Shown piece after piece: positions 51,600 to 59,358 of a stretch of DNA of 64,000 bases (positions are counted from its first letter, which is position 1; each line of letters opens with the position of its first letter). Below the pieces are notes generated by a model that was not told where the DNA came from, did not search any database, and saw only the letters and a list, made by a program, of their open reading frames with translations. The position numbers were made by a program, and so were the translations under genes. This DNA is from a virus. The stretch covers positions 21,790-85,789 of the IMG/VR virus record IMGVR_UViG_3300020417_001527, one strand, 5' to 3'.

Positions 51600-52749
51600 C
51601 ATCAGTTCCAAGGATGAGTTTACCATATCTCTTGAAAAACTCAGGAGCATGTTTGTTCTTCTTTGGGTGAACAGGTAATTTGTAAGTGTTCAACATCACC
51701 CTACCACTAGCAAGAACCAATTCAGTTTCAAAGTTCTTCATCATAAAAGCAAGAACATTATCCATTGCTTTGGTAAAAGTTTCTTCTTTACCATTACGTT
51801 CAGTAGTTTCAAGAAGCTCTTTCAACTCGTATGCAATCGAAGTTGACAAAGAATACTTTGCACTAACATCAGTATCTGATGCAACTTCAGTAACCTTACC
51901 TGATATAATATCAGTTGGGTTAGGCATTTTAGCACTCATCTTCATGTGAGTGTTGAACTTAAGAGCAAGTCCTTCACCAACATAAGCACTCACCATGTCA
52001 ATGATATCATTGTCTGTAAAGTCAGTATCTTCGATACCTTCAAGGTTATCGCTCACAAACTCCCAAGTTCTAGGAGTAGCAAAGCCTCGTGAACTTGAAG
52101 TAGGATCGAAGGTGTACAAGTCTTGCTTGTGACAAGTAAGATAACCAACCACATCAGGATGAATAGGAGTTGGTCTCTTTGTACCAACCTTCACTGCCCA
52201 ATCCAACCATGGAAGAAATTCACACTTCAATTCAAAGTGTCCAAAACGATTCTCCAACGGCTTAGGCATTCTGTAAGAAACACCTTTGTCTGTTTCTCTG
52301 TTACCGGCCGCGATAACAACCACATTGTCAGGCAGTTTGTACTGTCCAACTCGTCTGTTAAGCACTAGCTGATAACTTGCGGCCTGTACTGCTGGTACAG
52401 CCTGGTTAAATTCATCTAAGAACAGTACGACAGTATCATACTGTTTAGCAACTTCTTCTGAAGGAAGATCAACTGGATCAGCCCAATCCATCTTTCCTGA
52501 TTCTTTGTTATAATAAGGAACACCACGAATATCTGTGGGTTCAACTAAACCTAATCGCATGTCAAACATACATGCTTTACCAAGATCACCACTATCGACA
52601 ATCTGTTCAATAAGCATAGATTTACCAATACCTGGTCCACCCCATACAAACAGTGGTCGTTTCAGTTTAAAAGCACGTAACACCTGCTTCTTCAACTGTA
52701 CAGTATTAACTGTTCTGCGATCTTCTATCATTGTTGCTGGCATATTCAA
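51592..52749 (-). CDS. MoxR-type AAA+ ATPase
   Basis: The 385-residue product has Walker A GGPGIGKS (37-44), Walker B VVLFLDEFNQA, the sensor-1-like VVVIAAGNRE and an arginine-finger region KPLENRFGHFEL. MoxR ATPases use ATP to load or remodel partners that carry VWA domains; the VWA metallopeptidase-like protein at 49799-51202 is the evident partner. The gene has its own promoter (52777-52805) and AGGAG before the ATG. Length is typical. Confidence 0.9.
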   Translation of the reverse strand: MNMPATMIEDRRTVNTVQLKKQVLRAFKLKRPLFVWGGPGIGKSMLIEQIVDSGDLGKACMFDMRLGLVEPTDIRGVPYYNKESGKMDWADPVDLPSEEVAKQYDTVVLFLDEFNQAVPAVQAASYQLVLNRRVGQYKLPDNVVVIAAGNRETDKGVSYRMPKPLENRFGHFELKCEFLPWLDWAVKVGTKRPTPIHPDVVGYLTCHKQDLYTFDPTSSSRGFATPRTWEFVSDNLEGIEDTDFTDNDIIDMVSAYVGEGLALKFNTHMKMSAKMPNPTDIISGKVTEVASDTDVSAKYSLSTSIAYELKELLETTERNGKEETFTKAMDNVLAFMMKNFETELVLASGRVMLNTYKLPVHPKKNKHAPEFFKRYGKLILGTDDE

Positions 52750-52776
52750 CTCCTATTTTTTTCTACCTACACTATT

Positions 52777-52805
52777 ATAGTATGACATCTTGGTATAAAG
52801 GTCAA
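52777..52805 (-). promoter_or_regulatory. Sigma70-like early promoter before moxR
   Basis: TTGACC (52800-52805, minus strand) is separated by 17 bases from TACTAT (52777-52782), with TATAAT overlapping. The spacer half nearest -10 reads CAAGATGTCA, the same as in the promoter at 51230-51258. It lies in the 75-base gap between moxR and the radical SAM gene, which supports a true promoter. Confidence 0.7.
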
Positions 52806-52824
52806 CCTTTTTATGCATCTTTTT

Positions 52825-53856
52825 TTAAAAAAATTGTGTTTTTCTTCTGTTTCCATGTCCACCACATTCAACTACACACCTACTGATATAAAGATTGTGT
52901 TCTGTGTTCCAACTATCTGCTAATACTTCTTTATAATACTCGTGATCTAATATTTTGTCAATTGAATTGTGTTTCAAATTGTTCCAATCTGTGCCGTACA
53001 AGGCTTCTAATTCAAGCAGTTTTGCACGACCTTCTGCTTCTCTTATGCTGTCATGATACATATCTCCAAACCAACAACAGGGCCATAATCGTTGATCGTG
53101 TGACACATATGCTTGTCTTTGATGTATCAGTCTACAGTTTATGTCGTCAAATTTAACAGTTTTTAGATTGGACATATTGTTATATACTTGGTGTTTTTTC
53201 CGTGCTTCTGTGTGCAAATTTGAAGTGGTTACTTGGTATGTTTCAGTTGTGTTTTTTCGTTTTACAGTTGTGGTCCACGGCACATAGTTACGAGCAGATC
53301 GACGCAGTCTAAATTCAAAATTAAGTTTTTGTGCCAAAGTTCGTGCATTGTCAATGTCGTGTGCATTGTGATCAAACTCTATGTATTGCCATCTAGCTCT
53401 ACCACCTGTAGATGCATATGCTGTCATGTTGTTCAACAGTTTTTGCCAATCTACATTAACACGATACATATGATTTGTATCTGTATAGCCGTCTACATTG
53501 AATACTATGCATAATCTTTGTTCATATGATTCACTCAGTTTGCCCATGGTATTCCAAAATGATTCAGTTTGCATTCCGCCATTGGTATCCAAATAAACTT
53601 GATCAGCATTATTTTCTAATAGATATTCACAGATAGGCAGTATGTCACGAGCCATGCCTGGATCACCATACACACCTGAAAATCCAAAATGACGTTCATT
53701 GATAACTTCTGGAGGAAATATGTGTTTAAATTCTTCTAGTGTGATTTCCAACATATCAAGATCAGGATGTGTGTCGCCATCTAGTGTTCGCGAACAACCT
53801 GGGCAACGAGCATTGCATTTAGAAGTGATTTCTATTTCAAACTGTACTGGTAACAT
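52825..53856 (-). CDS. Radical SAM protein with fused C-terminal SPASM-like domain
   Basis: The 343-residue product has the catalytic TSKCNARCPGC (C14, C18, C21), GVYGDPGMARD at the SAM site and a fused auxiliary domain with C260-C261 (LWPCCW) and C327-x3-C331. GTDWNNLKHNSIDKIL aligns with the separate auxiliary proteins at 10235 and 41388. It is far from the radical SAM arrays and sits between moxR and a set of conserved phage genes, so it may be the ancestral phage copy. Confidence 0.84.
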   Translation of the reverse strand: MLPVQFEIEITSKCNARCPGCSRTLDGDTHPDLDMLEITLEEFKHIFPPEVINERHFGFSGVYGDPGMARDILPICEYLLENNADQVYLDTNGGMQTESFWNTMGKLSESYEQRLCIVFNVDGYTDTNHMYRVNVDWQKLLNNMTAYASTGGRARWQYIEFDHNAHDIDNARTLAQKLNFEFRLRRSARNYVPWTTTVKRKNTTETYQVTTSNLHTEARKKHQVYNNMSNLKTVKFDDINCRLIHQRQAYVSHDQRLWPCCWFGDMYHDSIREAEGRAKLLELEALYGTDWNNLKHNSIDKILDHEYYKEVLADSWNTEHNLYISRCVVECGGHGNRRKTQFF

Positions 53857-53859
53857 TTT

Positions 53860-54201
53860 TTATTCCGCAAAAATATTTAACCAAGTATCAGCATCACCAT
53901 ACATTTTTAACCAAACTGATGCTTCTTCTTCAAACAGAATCAAATGTTTTTTTGTAATATACCAAGGCCAATTCATTGCTCGATCTAAACGAATAAGTGT
54001 GCCAGCACGTTTGGTCCAATCTTGTTCTACTTTGAACTCATAACTTTTGTAATGTTTTTCTAAAAACATCAGCCCTGTGCTTTTCAAACGAAGGCTTTTG
54101 CCATAAAATATTTGGAGGGGATTGAATTTTTCTACTGCTTCTTTTTTTGCGTCAGTTAGAATTTTTTCACGTAAGATCTGTTTCCTGGATGATTTGTCCA
54201 T
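53860..54201 (-). CDS. Hypothetical protein (113 aa)
   Basis: This basic, soluble 113-residue protein reads [28 protein letters not shown] and then has a middle segment [19 protein letters not shown] and a tryptophan-rich end ([27 protein letters not shown]). The last part resembles a short alpha/beta fold in which '[11 protein letters not shown]' would be a strand-helix. It overlaps the upstream gene by 35 bases. I do not recognise the family. Confidence 0.5.
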   Translation of the reverse strand: MDKSSRKQILREKILTDAKKEAVEKFNPLQIFYGKSLRLKSTGLMFLEKHYKSYEFKVEQDWTKRAGTLIRLDRAMNWPWYITKKHLILFEEEASVWLKMYGDADTWLNIFAE

Positions 54202-54466
54202 CTGTTAGCATGACAACAGTAAAAGATTTTGTCGTAAACTTTTTGTTGAGTCTTTCTGCTAGATTAAAAGCATGACCACTGTTACTAAAGCTGACTTTTT
54301 TATATTTGGGTCCTGGATAATCTGCGGCATAATTGCTAACACGTAGGTTAATTGGTTTGCCTTCATAGTAGACTGCATAAATGGCATTTGCCTTTAGTAT
54401 TTGTTCACTCTTAAAAGTCTTCTTGTCTACGTGTTCTAGTATTAATTCTGGTTTAGGTCTCGCCAT
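54167..54466 (-). CDS. Conserved marine phage protein (99 aa)
   Basis: The N-terminus [24 protein letters not shown] and [25 protein letters not shown] match, from memory, a small protein conserved in marine T4-like phages (cyanophages and relatives). It is soluble with a short alpha/beta pattern and no catalytic motif. A GATAAATA motif lies 23 bases upstream of its ATG. It is one of the strongest signs here that the genome is phage. Function unknown. Confidence 0.65.
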   Translation of the reverse strand: MARPKPELILEHVDKKTFKSEQILKANAIYAVYYEGKPINLRVSNYAADYPGPKYKKVSFSNSGHAFNLAERLNKKFTTKSFTVVMLTDGQIIQETDLT

Positions 54467-54489
54467 TGTCGTATCCTGTATTATAACAG

Positions 54490-54497
54490 TATTTATC
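54490..54497 (-). promoter_or_regulatory. Late-type promoter motif GATAAATA
   Basis: GATAAATA on the minus strand lies in the gap between 54466 and 54525, 23 bases before the ATG of the 99-residue gene. It differs by one base from the T4 late promoter TATAAATA. An alternative TATAAT (54480-54485) is closer to the ATG but has no -35 box. Confidence 0.5.
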
Positions 54498-54524
54498 GAC
54501 TCAACAAGTTTTAGTGGTGTTTAA

Positions 54525-54917
54525 TTATTCTGATGGAACAATATCTTTTAATGCTGGACCTGTGTATGGCGTAAAGTTATTTCCGGAACCTAACAGACAC
54601 ATCATTCCGTCTGGCATTCTAGCAAACATACTAAAATGTCCTGTATCTTGGTTAACCATAGCCCACAGTTGTGTCCATACTGGTTGACTCTGTGTTGGAT
54701 GTGGACCCATATTAACAAGAAGTTGTCCATAAAATAAAGGTTCTTGTTTTAATGCGGCCGCGGCCTGCCAGCCAAAATCTTGCGGTTTGCAAAATCCGTT
54801 TATTGCAAGATACATATTAATTTGTGGTGAAGGTAATGTTGGTTCTGGTGGTGATTCTTTAGCAAAAGTCACAGAGGTCCACAACGTGGCTAATAACACG
54901 ATAATCGTCAGTCTCAT
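54525..54917 (-). CDS. Exported hypothetical protein (130 aa)
   Basis: A signal peptide is evident (MRLTIIVLLATLWTSVTFA, cut near residue 19). The mature part starts KESPPEPTLPSPQINMYL and contains CKPQDFGW and MMCLLGSGNN, two cysteines that may pair in the periplasm. WQAAAALKQEPLFYGQLL suggests a helix-strand start. It is probably periplasmic or lipid-face attached. The ATG follows AGGAG with 8 bases between. Its role is not known; it may alter the host envelope during infection. Confidence 0.6.
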   Translation of the reverse strand: MRLTIIVLLATLWTSVTFAKESPPEPTLPSPQINMYLAINGFCKPQDFGWQAAAALKQEPLFYGQLLVNMGPHPTQSQPVWTQLWAMVNQDTGHFSMFARMPDGMMCLLGSGNNFTPYTGPALKDIVPSE

Positions 54918-54929
54918 GTTTATACTCCT

Positions 54930-55910
54930 CTAATATGATGCACCTAAATATTTGCTATGATCGGAGGCTTTGTCACTTAACCTTTGTAGGTTCCATTTGC
55001 CACAAAAACGCAAAAAGTGTAACCCAATCTGTCCCTTGGGCAAAGTATTTACCTTGTTTGTGATTGTTTCATCTAGTACTGCTTTGATATCATCTGGCTG
55101 TGCAGTTAAATCAATCAGAGTTTTGTTTCGTTGATAATCTTCCAGCACTCTGTGTTCTACATCTTCATGATCCACCCAACGTTGCAACATGAAGTTATTC
55201 CATGTAAAACCTTTGCTTTCTCTATCTGCATAGGCTTCCATCATTCCTATTTTGTTTTTTGTGCCTTTCTTTCTAGCACCAGGATATGCTGAAAAAATGT
55301 TATCAGAAGAATCACCTCTGATACACTTTTCAAATAGCAAATATTGTGGATCACCTATTTGCTTTTGTTCACCTGTTTTCTTATCCATTACAGGTTTATT
55401 CTTATCATCAAATACACCATCTATTGTGATGTGTTGATTCATTATTCCATTGTACTGCGACACATTATCATTAATCAATTGATAAAAGTCAGAGTCTGAA
55501 CTGATAATGACATGTTTATGATCTGGATGGTTTTGTATAAATCTTGCAATAAAATCATCTGCTTCGCATTGTTCGTGTTGTAATATTGTGCAGTTGCTTT
55601 TCTTTTCTAAGTAATCGTACAGTTCATCAAAGGCTTCCCAAAATGCTTCATCTTCTTCTTTTTCTTTGGGTGTGCGAGCATCAGCAACCACTTTGCGATT
55701 TCTTTTGTAAGGCTCATACACATCTTTACGCCATGAACGACCTTCCAAACAAAACACCACATGTGAACCATCAAAGTCATTCCATGCTTTGTTTATTGAG
55801 TTAAACATAATGTGCATGGCCATACCAATTTTTGTGTCAATGCTATCGCCACGTACCACGTGCCTAGCACGGAAAAACATGTTAGCCGTATCTACTAAAA
55901 TATATGTCAC
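54930..55910 (-). CDS. 5'-3' exonuclease / T4 RNase H-like FEN nuclease
   Basis: FEN-family nucleases remove RNA primers and flaps. The 326-residue product has the acidic ladder in order: LVDTANMFFRAR (D7), CEADDFIARF, SSDSDFYQLI and CIRGDSSDNIF, with the last two aspartates binding the second metal. Its length is near T4 RNase H (305). A helix-hairpin-helix-like region follows (KKGTKNKIGM). This is a replication enzyme and fits a T4-like phage. It overlaps the upstream P-loop gene by 29 bases. Confidence 0.88.
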   Translation of the reverse strand: MTYILVDTANMFFRARHVVRGDSIDTKIGMAMHIMFNSINKAWNDFDGSHVVFCLEGRSWRKDVYEPYKRNRKVVADARTPKEKEEDEAFWEAFDELYDYLEKKSNCTILQHEQCEADDFIARFIQNHPDHKHVIISSDSDFYQLINDNVSQYNGIMNQHITIDGVFDDKNKPVMDKKTGEQKQIGDPQYLLFEKCIRGDSSDNIFSAYPGARKKGTKNKIGMMEAYADRESKGFTWNNFMLQRWVDHEDVEHRVLEDYQRNKTLIDLTAQPDDIKAVLDETITNKVNTLPKGQIGLHFLRFCGKWNLQRLSDKASDHSKYLGASY

Positions 55911-56562
55911 TCTTGTACCTCTTTATCAGTTCATCATTCTTTGCAGTATACTCATTAATCATTTTAACATATTTGTCCAAATTGTCAACCTGTATGCCCA
56001 CCTGTGTGCATATTCGTTGCAGACTTTCTTCCACGGCATCATAAAACAAATCATGGTATTCAAGATACACATGCGGAATTTGCCATTCTCTAAATTCATC
56101 TCTTACCCAAAGATACGAACGTCTACTCTGTTTTCGCCATTTGTGTGCATGATAATCGTCTGTTCTATCTGGCAAAGTTTTGCCTTCCCACTCACCATTT
56201 TTGATTGCACCCAAACTTATTGTGTAATATGGATCACGTGAATTTATAACAATAAATGTAGATTTGTGTCTAACACCATACAGTAGAAACTCACCCCATT
56301 CTTTTTGACTGAGTTGTGGATGATTTTTCCAGTCTAACCATAAATGATTATGACTCATAAATCTATTATTTCGGGATCTATATTCGTTCTTTTCAGTAAC
56401 TTCGTGTTGCATAGGGATATTGAACATATCTGCTAACATCTGCATCATGAAGTTACCACCTGCTCCACCTGGATATATTATGTGTATCCGAGCAGGATTA
56501 ACCCTTGCGGGTTTCATGTCTAGTTGTTCAGTTACTTGGGGGAGCACCTTGTTCTTGTTCAA
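55882..56562 (-). CDS. Sulfotransferase-like P-loop protein
   Basis: The product has 226 residues. After about 27 residues it shows IHIIYPGGAGGNFMMQML, a strand followed by a glycine loop that aligns with those of 20216-20947 and 21752-22783. STFIVINSRDPYYTISLG follows, where R and S fit the 3'-phosphate segment of sulfotransferases (R-x-P-x-x-x-x-S). It may use PAPS, but the loop is atypical. The start at 56562 overlaps the next upstream gene by 35 bases. Confidence 0.45.
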   Translation of the reverse strand: MNKNKVLPQVTEQLDMKPARVNPARIHIIYPGGAGGNFMMQMLADMFNIPMQHEVTEKNEYRSRNNRFMSHNHLWLDWKNHPQLSQKEWGEFLLYGVRHKSTFIVINSRDPYYTISLGAIKNGEWEGKTLPDRTDDYHAHKWRKQSRRSYLWVRDEFREWQIPHVYLEYHDLFYDAVEESLQRICTQVGIQVDNLDKYVKMINEYTAKNDELIKRYKSDIYFSRYG

Positions 56563-56824
56563 ATGCTACACTCCTACACAAATCATTGAACCAAAGATTA
56601 ACCACATCTTCTGGTGTGCTTCCTGAATAACCTGCTTCACGTAATTGTTGCACAAATAGGTCATTCCAATCCAATTCAAAATACCCACCTTTGGTTGGGT
56701 CATCTTCTTGAAAGCCAATTTTGATTACTTTTATATAAGGTGCTTTGATTTCATCAGCAACCTTTTTGTCTTTTGTACTTTTACGTTTCGCAAAGTATTT
56801 CTTTACATCATCTACTATTTTCAT
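56528..56824 (-). CDS. Conserved marine phage protein (98 aa)
   Basis: ATG 56824 follows GGA and overlaps the zinc-ribbon stop by ATGA. The product begins MKIVDDVKKYFAKRKSTKDKK and includes YFELDWNDLFVQQLREAGYSGSTPEDVVNLWFNDLCR. From memory this is a conserved protein of marine T4-like phages, with a basic N-terminal arm and an alpha-rich C-terminal half. No enzyme motif is visible. The longer open frame to 56857 only extends into the upstream gene. Confidence 0.65.
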   Translation of the reverse strand: MKIVDDVKKYFAKRKSTKDKKVADEIKAPYIKVIKIGFQEDDPTKGGYFELDWNDLFVQQLREAGYSGSTPEDVVNLWFNDLCRSVAFEQEQGAPPSN

Positions 56825-57036
56825 TCCGGATCCGTTTCTAGTCCACAATGTGGACATGTTTGTTTGCCTGGTATAATATCAAAGGCTGTGTGCAACATAG
56901 AAATATTTTCTGCCGTTGTTGCACAATGAGGGCATGTCATCTTTTTTGGCTTCCATGCATCTGTGGTTGCATAGCTGAACCAATTTTTACAGTTACCACA
57001 ATTGAAGTGCCAGATGATTTCACAACTAGCACTCAT
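56821..57036 (-). CDS. Zinc-ribbon protein, conserved in marine phages (71 aa)
   Basis: ATG 57036 gives MSASCEIIWHFNCGNCKNWFSYAT, which matches the start of a conserved T4-like marine phage protein; a TTG at 57060 is a possible longer start overlapping the doxX stop. CxxC pairs lie in NCGNC, MTCPHC and QTCPHC, so one or two zinc ribbons are expected. Such small zinc proteins often regulate transcription or bind nucleic acid, but no role is shown. Confidence 0.7.
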   Translation of the reverse strand: MSASCEIIWHFNCGNCKNWFSYATTDAWKPKKMTCPHCATTAENISMLHTAFDIIPGKQTCPHCGLETDPE

Positions 57037-57056
57037 TATGGTGTGTTTGATTTCCG

Positions 57057-57467
57057 TCAAGTACGATTACCTCTTAATGCAAAATACATTCCGCCTACCC
57101 ATAAAAATACATGCAAGTTATCATACCAAACAACGTCCCAAAAACTTTCAGGTTCACCAATCCATATCACACCTGTCATAATACTTGCTACAGTAATACC
57201 TGAAAATCTTGTCAATACATCTGCATATTCACGTAACCAAAACCAACCGGCCAATAATCCGCCTATCAGTAATCCAATACCAGCACCTAATTCACCGTAT
57301 GCTACTACCCACCAAACCAAATATGTTAAACCAAATGATTCAGCAGTTTCTACATCAACGGGTAATTTGTCCAAACCCTGTTGAATAAAAACAATGGCCA
57401 CTGGTATCCTGAGCAACCAGTGAGACATACAGAATTCAGGTATGTTTGCTACAATCTTTTTGAACAT
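57057..57467 (-). CDS. DoxX-family membrane protein
   Basis: This 136-residue protein has four hydrophobic segments (about 17-36, 48-70, 87-105, 112-130) and the DoxX-type start LLRIPVAIVFIQQGLDKL followed by FGLTYLVWWVVAYGELGAGIGLLIGG, the central helix pair of the family. DoxX proteins are inner membrane proteins of poorly known, redox-linked role. Upstream a 15-residue open frame ending at its ATG (TAATG) could carry its ribosome-binding site. In phages I recall it only rarely. Confidence 0.7.
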   Translation of the reverse strand: MFKKIVANIPEFCMSHWLLRIPVAIVFIQQGLDKLPVDVETAESFGLTYLVWWVVAYGELGAGIGLLIGGLLAGWFWLREYADVLTRFSGITVASIMTGVIWIGEPESFWDVVWYDNLHVFLWVGGMYFALRGNRT

Positions 57468-57536
57468 TAAAATCCTCTTTTTCTTATTTCTTCTATATTA
57501 ATTGGTGCCTTCATAGCTTTATCCAATTGACTGTTA

Positions 57537-58436
57537 CTATGTACCCCAGGCGTTTCCAAAGAGGCTGATGTGTAATCTTGGCGTGAACCTCCAGCCTTTT
57601 TCCATACATATCTCTGCCACTTCTTTAACGTTGAGGTTATACTCTTCAGACCTACCACCCAATGGCATAAGATATACAGGGCATTCGATGCCTGCTTGGC
57701 GATACTCGTCAACAGCTCTGCCAGCCTCGTCAATATCTGTACGATCAGCAACAACAAATTTGAGATAAAGATCGCTGTTTTGTACGCCGTAGTAATCAGC
57801 AACGACATCAGGCTTGATAGCAGTATCCCAAGGTTCTCCAGAAACGGAGAGTTTAGGCGAACATGAAAATGTCCATGTAATTCTTTCGTGATTGTCGAGA
57901 TAGTCTCTGAAATTATCATGTAATAATTGAGTACTGTTTGTTTCAAACGTAACATTTTTTAAATCTTTCATACGTGGATGTTCAAATAGTTCAATGTACA
58001 GTCGTTGCCACGCCAACAACGGTTCACCGCCAGTCATTATTAAGTGTATGTCCTGGCCATTATCCTGTGTCCATTTGCCTTCTGGCAATAGACTGACTAA
58101 ATGATCAACAACCTCATTTACGTCTTTCAGCATATTAAAATGTTTAAATTCAGGATAGATACTTGCATATGTATCGCATCCTGTGTGTATAATTGGCAAA
58201 TCTTCAAATCTATTTGTTGTTTCGTGTACTCTGTCGTCTAACAATCCTTGTACTTCTTGATTATGTATGATTCCTTCTTTTTGCTTTACATCTCGCATCG
58301 ATTCAGATCTATCCAAACCAAAATTCATACAGCGAAAGTTACAACCGAAAGTACGTAGGAATACACTAGGCACACCTACAAATTTGCCTTCACCTTGTAC
58401 TGAATAAAATGCTTCGCTATATCTAAGTTTTTTCAT
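57537..58436 (-). CDS. queE: 7-carboxy-7-deazaguanine synthase (QueE), interrupted Cys motif
   Basis: QueE makes 7-carboxy-7-deazaguanine from carboxytetrahydropterin for preQ0/queuosine or deazaguanine DNA bases. The 299-residue product has YSVQGEG (11-17), VFLRTFGC, the cluster cysteines C32-x3-C36 and, after about 50 extra residues, HTGCDTYAS with C87, where QueE normally has a close C-x2-C-D-T. MTGGEPLLAWQ lies at the SAM site. The insertion appears as a substrate or cluster loop. It overlaps a small membrane gene by ATGA. QueC, QueD and FolE are not in the window. Confidence 0.85.
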   Translation of the reverse strand: MKKLRYSEAFYSVQGEGKFVGVPSVFLRTFGCNFRCMNFGLDRSESMRDVKQKEGIIHNQEVQGLLDDRVHETTNRFEDLPIIHTGCDTYASIYPEFKHFNMLKDVNEVVDHLVSLLPEGKWTQDNGQDIHLIMTGGEPLLAWQRLYIELFEHPRMKDLKNVTFETNSTQLLHDNFRDYLDNHERITWTFSCSPKLSVSGEPWDTAIKPDVVADYYGVQNSDLYLKFVVADRTDIDEAGRAVDEYRQAGIECPVYLMPLGGRSEEYNLNVKEVAEICMEKGWRFTPRLHISLFGNAWGT

Positions 58437-58591
58437 AGTTCTTCTGCAATTCCTAATACTTCTGCAATCACAAGTAACCCACCAGCCAATATAATATTAC
58501 CATATATCAATGATGCACCTGCAACAATACGTATACCACTCTTTACTAAACTAATATAAAAATGTTTCTTACTTGGATCTTTTGGTTCCAT
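58433..58591 (-). CDS. Small membrane protein, conserved in marine phages (52 aa)
   Basis: ATG 58591 overlaps the previous stop (TAATG) and TGA 58433-58435 overlaps the queE ATG. The product begins MEPKDPSKKHFYISLVKSGIRIV, then has one or two hydrophobic helices (AGASLIYGNIILAGGLLVIAE) and ends LGIAEEL. From memory a similar short membrane protein precedes other genes in marine T4-like phages. Function unknown. A promoter (58640-58668) lies just upstream within the dehydrogenase gene. Confidence 0.6.
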   Translation of the reverse strand: MEPKDPSKKHFYISLVKSGIRIVAGASLIYGNIILAGGLLVIAEVLGIAEEL

Positions 58592-59358
58592 TATACTCTA
58601 TCCTTATTTAATTGTTTGTTTGTCGCCTTTACTTGTTCTAGTATACTATGTTTAAAGAAGTTTGTCAATGCTTCAATGTCTTTGGGAAAACAATGTCCTG
58701 TGTATCCTAATCCGCCTTCATCGTTGGGCACTATCATGTGACTTGCACCGATATTTTTCATTCTTGAAAGTGTCATGCTCAAGTCGTTGTAATTAAAATT
58801 TTCCATGTTACGAGTTCTTTTAAACAGTTCATGAAAAAACGCAACCTTTGTGGCCAACCATGCATTGTGTGTATATTTGATCATTGAAGCAGTTTCTCTA
58901 CTGCACTTGGTTACAGGACAATTTAAAGGTGCAAACAATTCTGCCCATTCATCTGCATCTCGACTGTTGTTGTCATGATGTCCTATCACCAGAACTTCGG
59001 AGTTTTCAAAGTCTTGTTTGGCATGTCTTGCTCTTAAAAACTCAGGCGATACACAAACCTGTACAGGATAATTGTTTATTAGATCAGGAGTAACTGTGCT
59101 TTTTAACAGTATCTTGTGTCGGTAATCCATTGCATGATCTGACAATATTTCTTTTACTGCACTATCATCACATGTACCATCTTCCTGCATTGGTGTAGGT
59201 ACTGCAATAATAACATGTGTACACTCCATGAGAGCTTCTTCTTTATCTGTCATTGGATAAAGTTTTGGATCAATTCTGTAAACTGTGTGTTCTTGTGATT
59301 CTAACCAGTCAGCTACAGTACCGCCAACATAACCACAACCAAATACTGCAATTTTCAT
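58591..59358 (-). CDS. UDP-glucose/UDP-sugar 6-dehydrogenase, short form
   Basis: These enzymes oxidise UDP-glucose to UDP-glucuronate with two NAD+. The 255-residue product has the N-terminal Rossmann motif GCGYVGG (7-13), VPTPMQEDGTCDDSAV, KSTVTP, CVSPEFLRARHA and the catalytic cysteine C223 in GHCFPKD. The usual C-terminal UDP-binding domain (family length about 390-450) is absent, so it may need a host partner chain, or act on a smaller substrate. A promoter lies inside its 3' end. Confidence 0.82.
   Translation of the reverse strand: MKIAVFGCGYVGGTVADWLESQEHTVYRIDPKLYPMTDKEEALMECTHVIIAVPTPMQEDGTCDDSAVKEILSDHAMDYRHKILLKSTVTPDLINNYPVQVCVSPEFLRARHAKQDFENSEVLVIGHHDNNSRDADEWAELFAPLNCPVTKCSRETASMIKYTHNAWLATKVAFFHELFKRTRNMENFNYNDLSMTLSRMKNIGASHMIVPNDEGGLGYTGHCFPKDIEALTNFFKHSILEQVKATNKQLNKDRV
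58640..58668 (-). promoter_or_regulatory. Sigma70-like promoter inside the dehydrogenase gene
   Basis: On the minus strand TTGACA (58663-58668) and TATACT (58640-58645) are separated by 17 bases. The element lies in the last 80 bases of the UDP-sugar dehydrogenase and could drive the small membrane gene, queE and doxX. The -35 is perfect and the -10 has five of six bases. Confidence 0.6.

Noticed and set aside
54943-54949. CTAAATA on the + strand as a late promoter
   Set aside because: It lies within the end of the minus-strand exonuclease gene and no + strand gene follows within many kilobases.
57467-57955. A 162-residue minus-strand open frame overlapping queE
   Set aside because: Almost all of it lies inside queE in another frame; only the last 15 codons are outside and probably just carry the signal for doxX translation.
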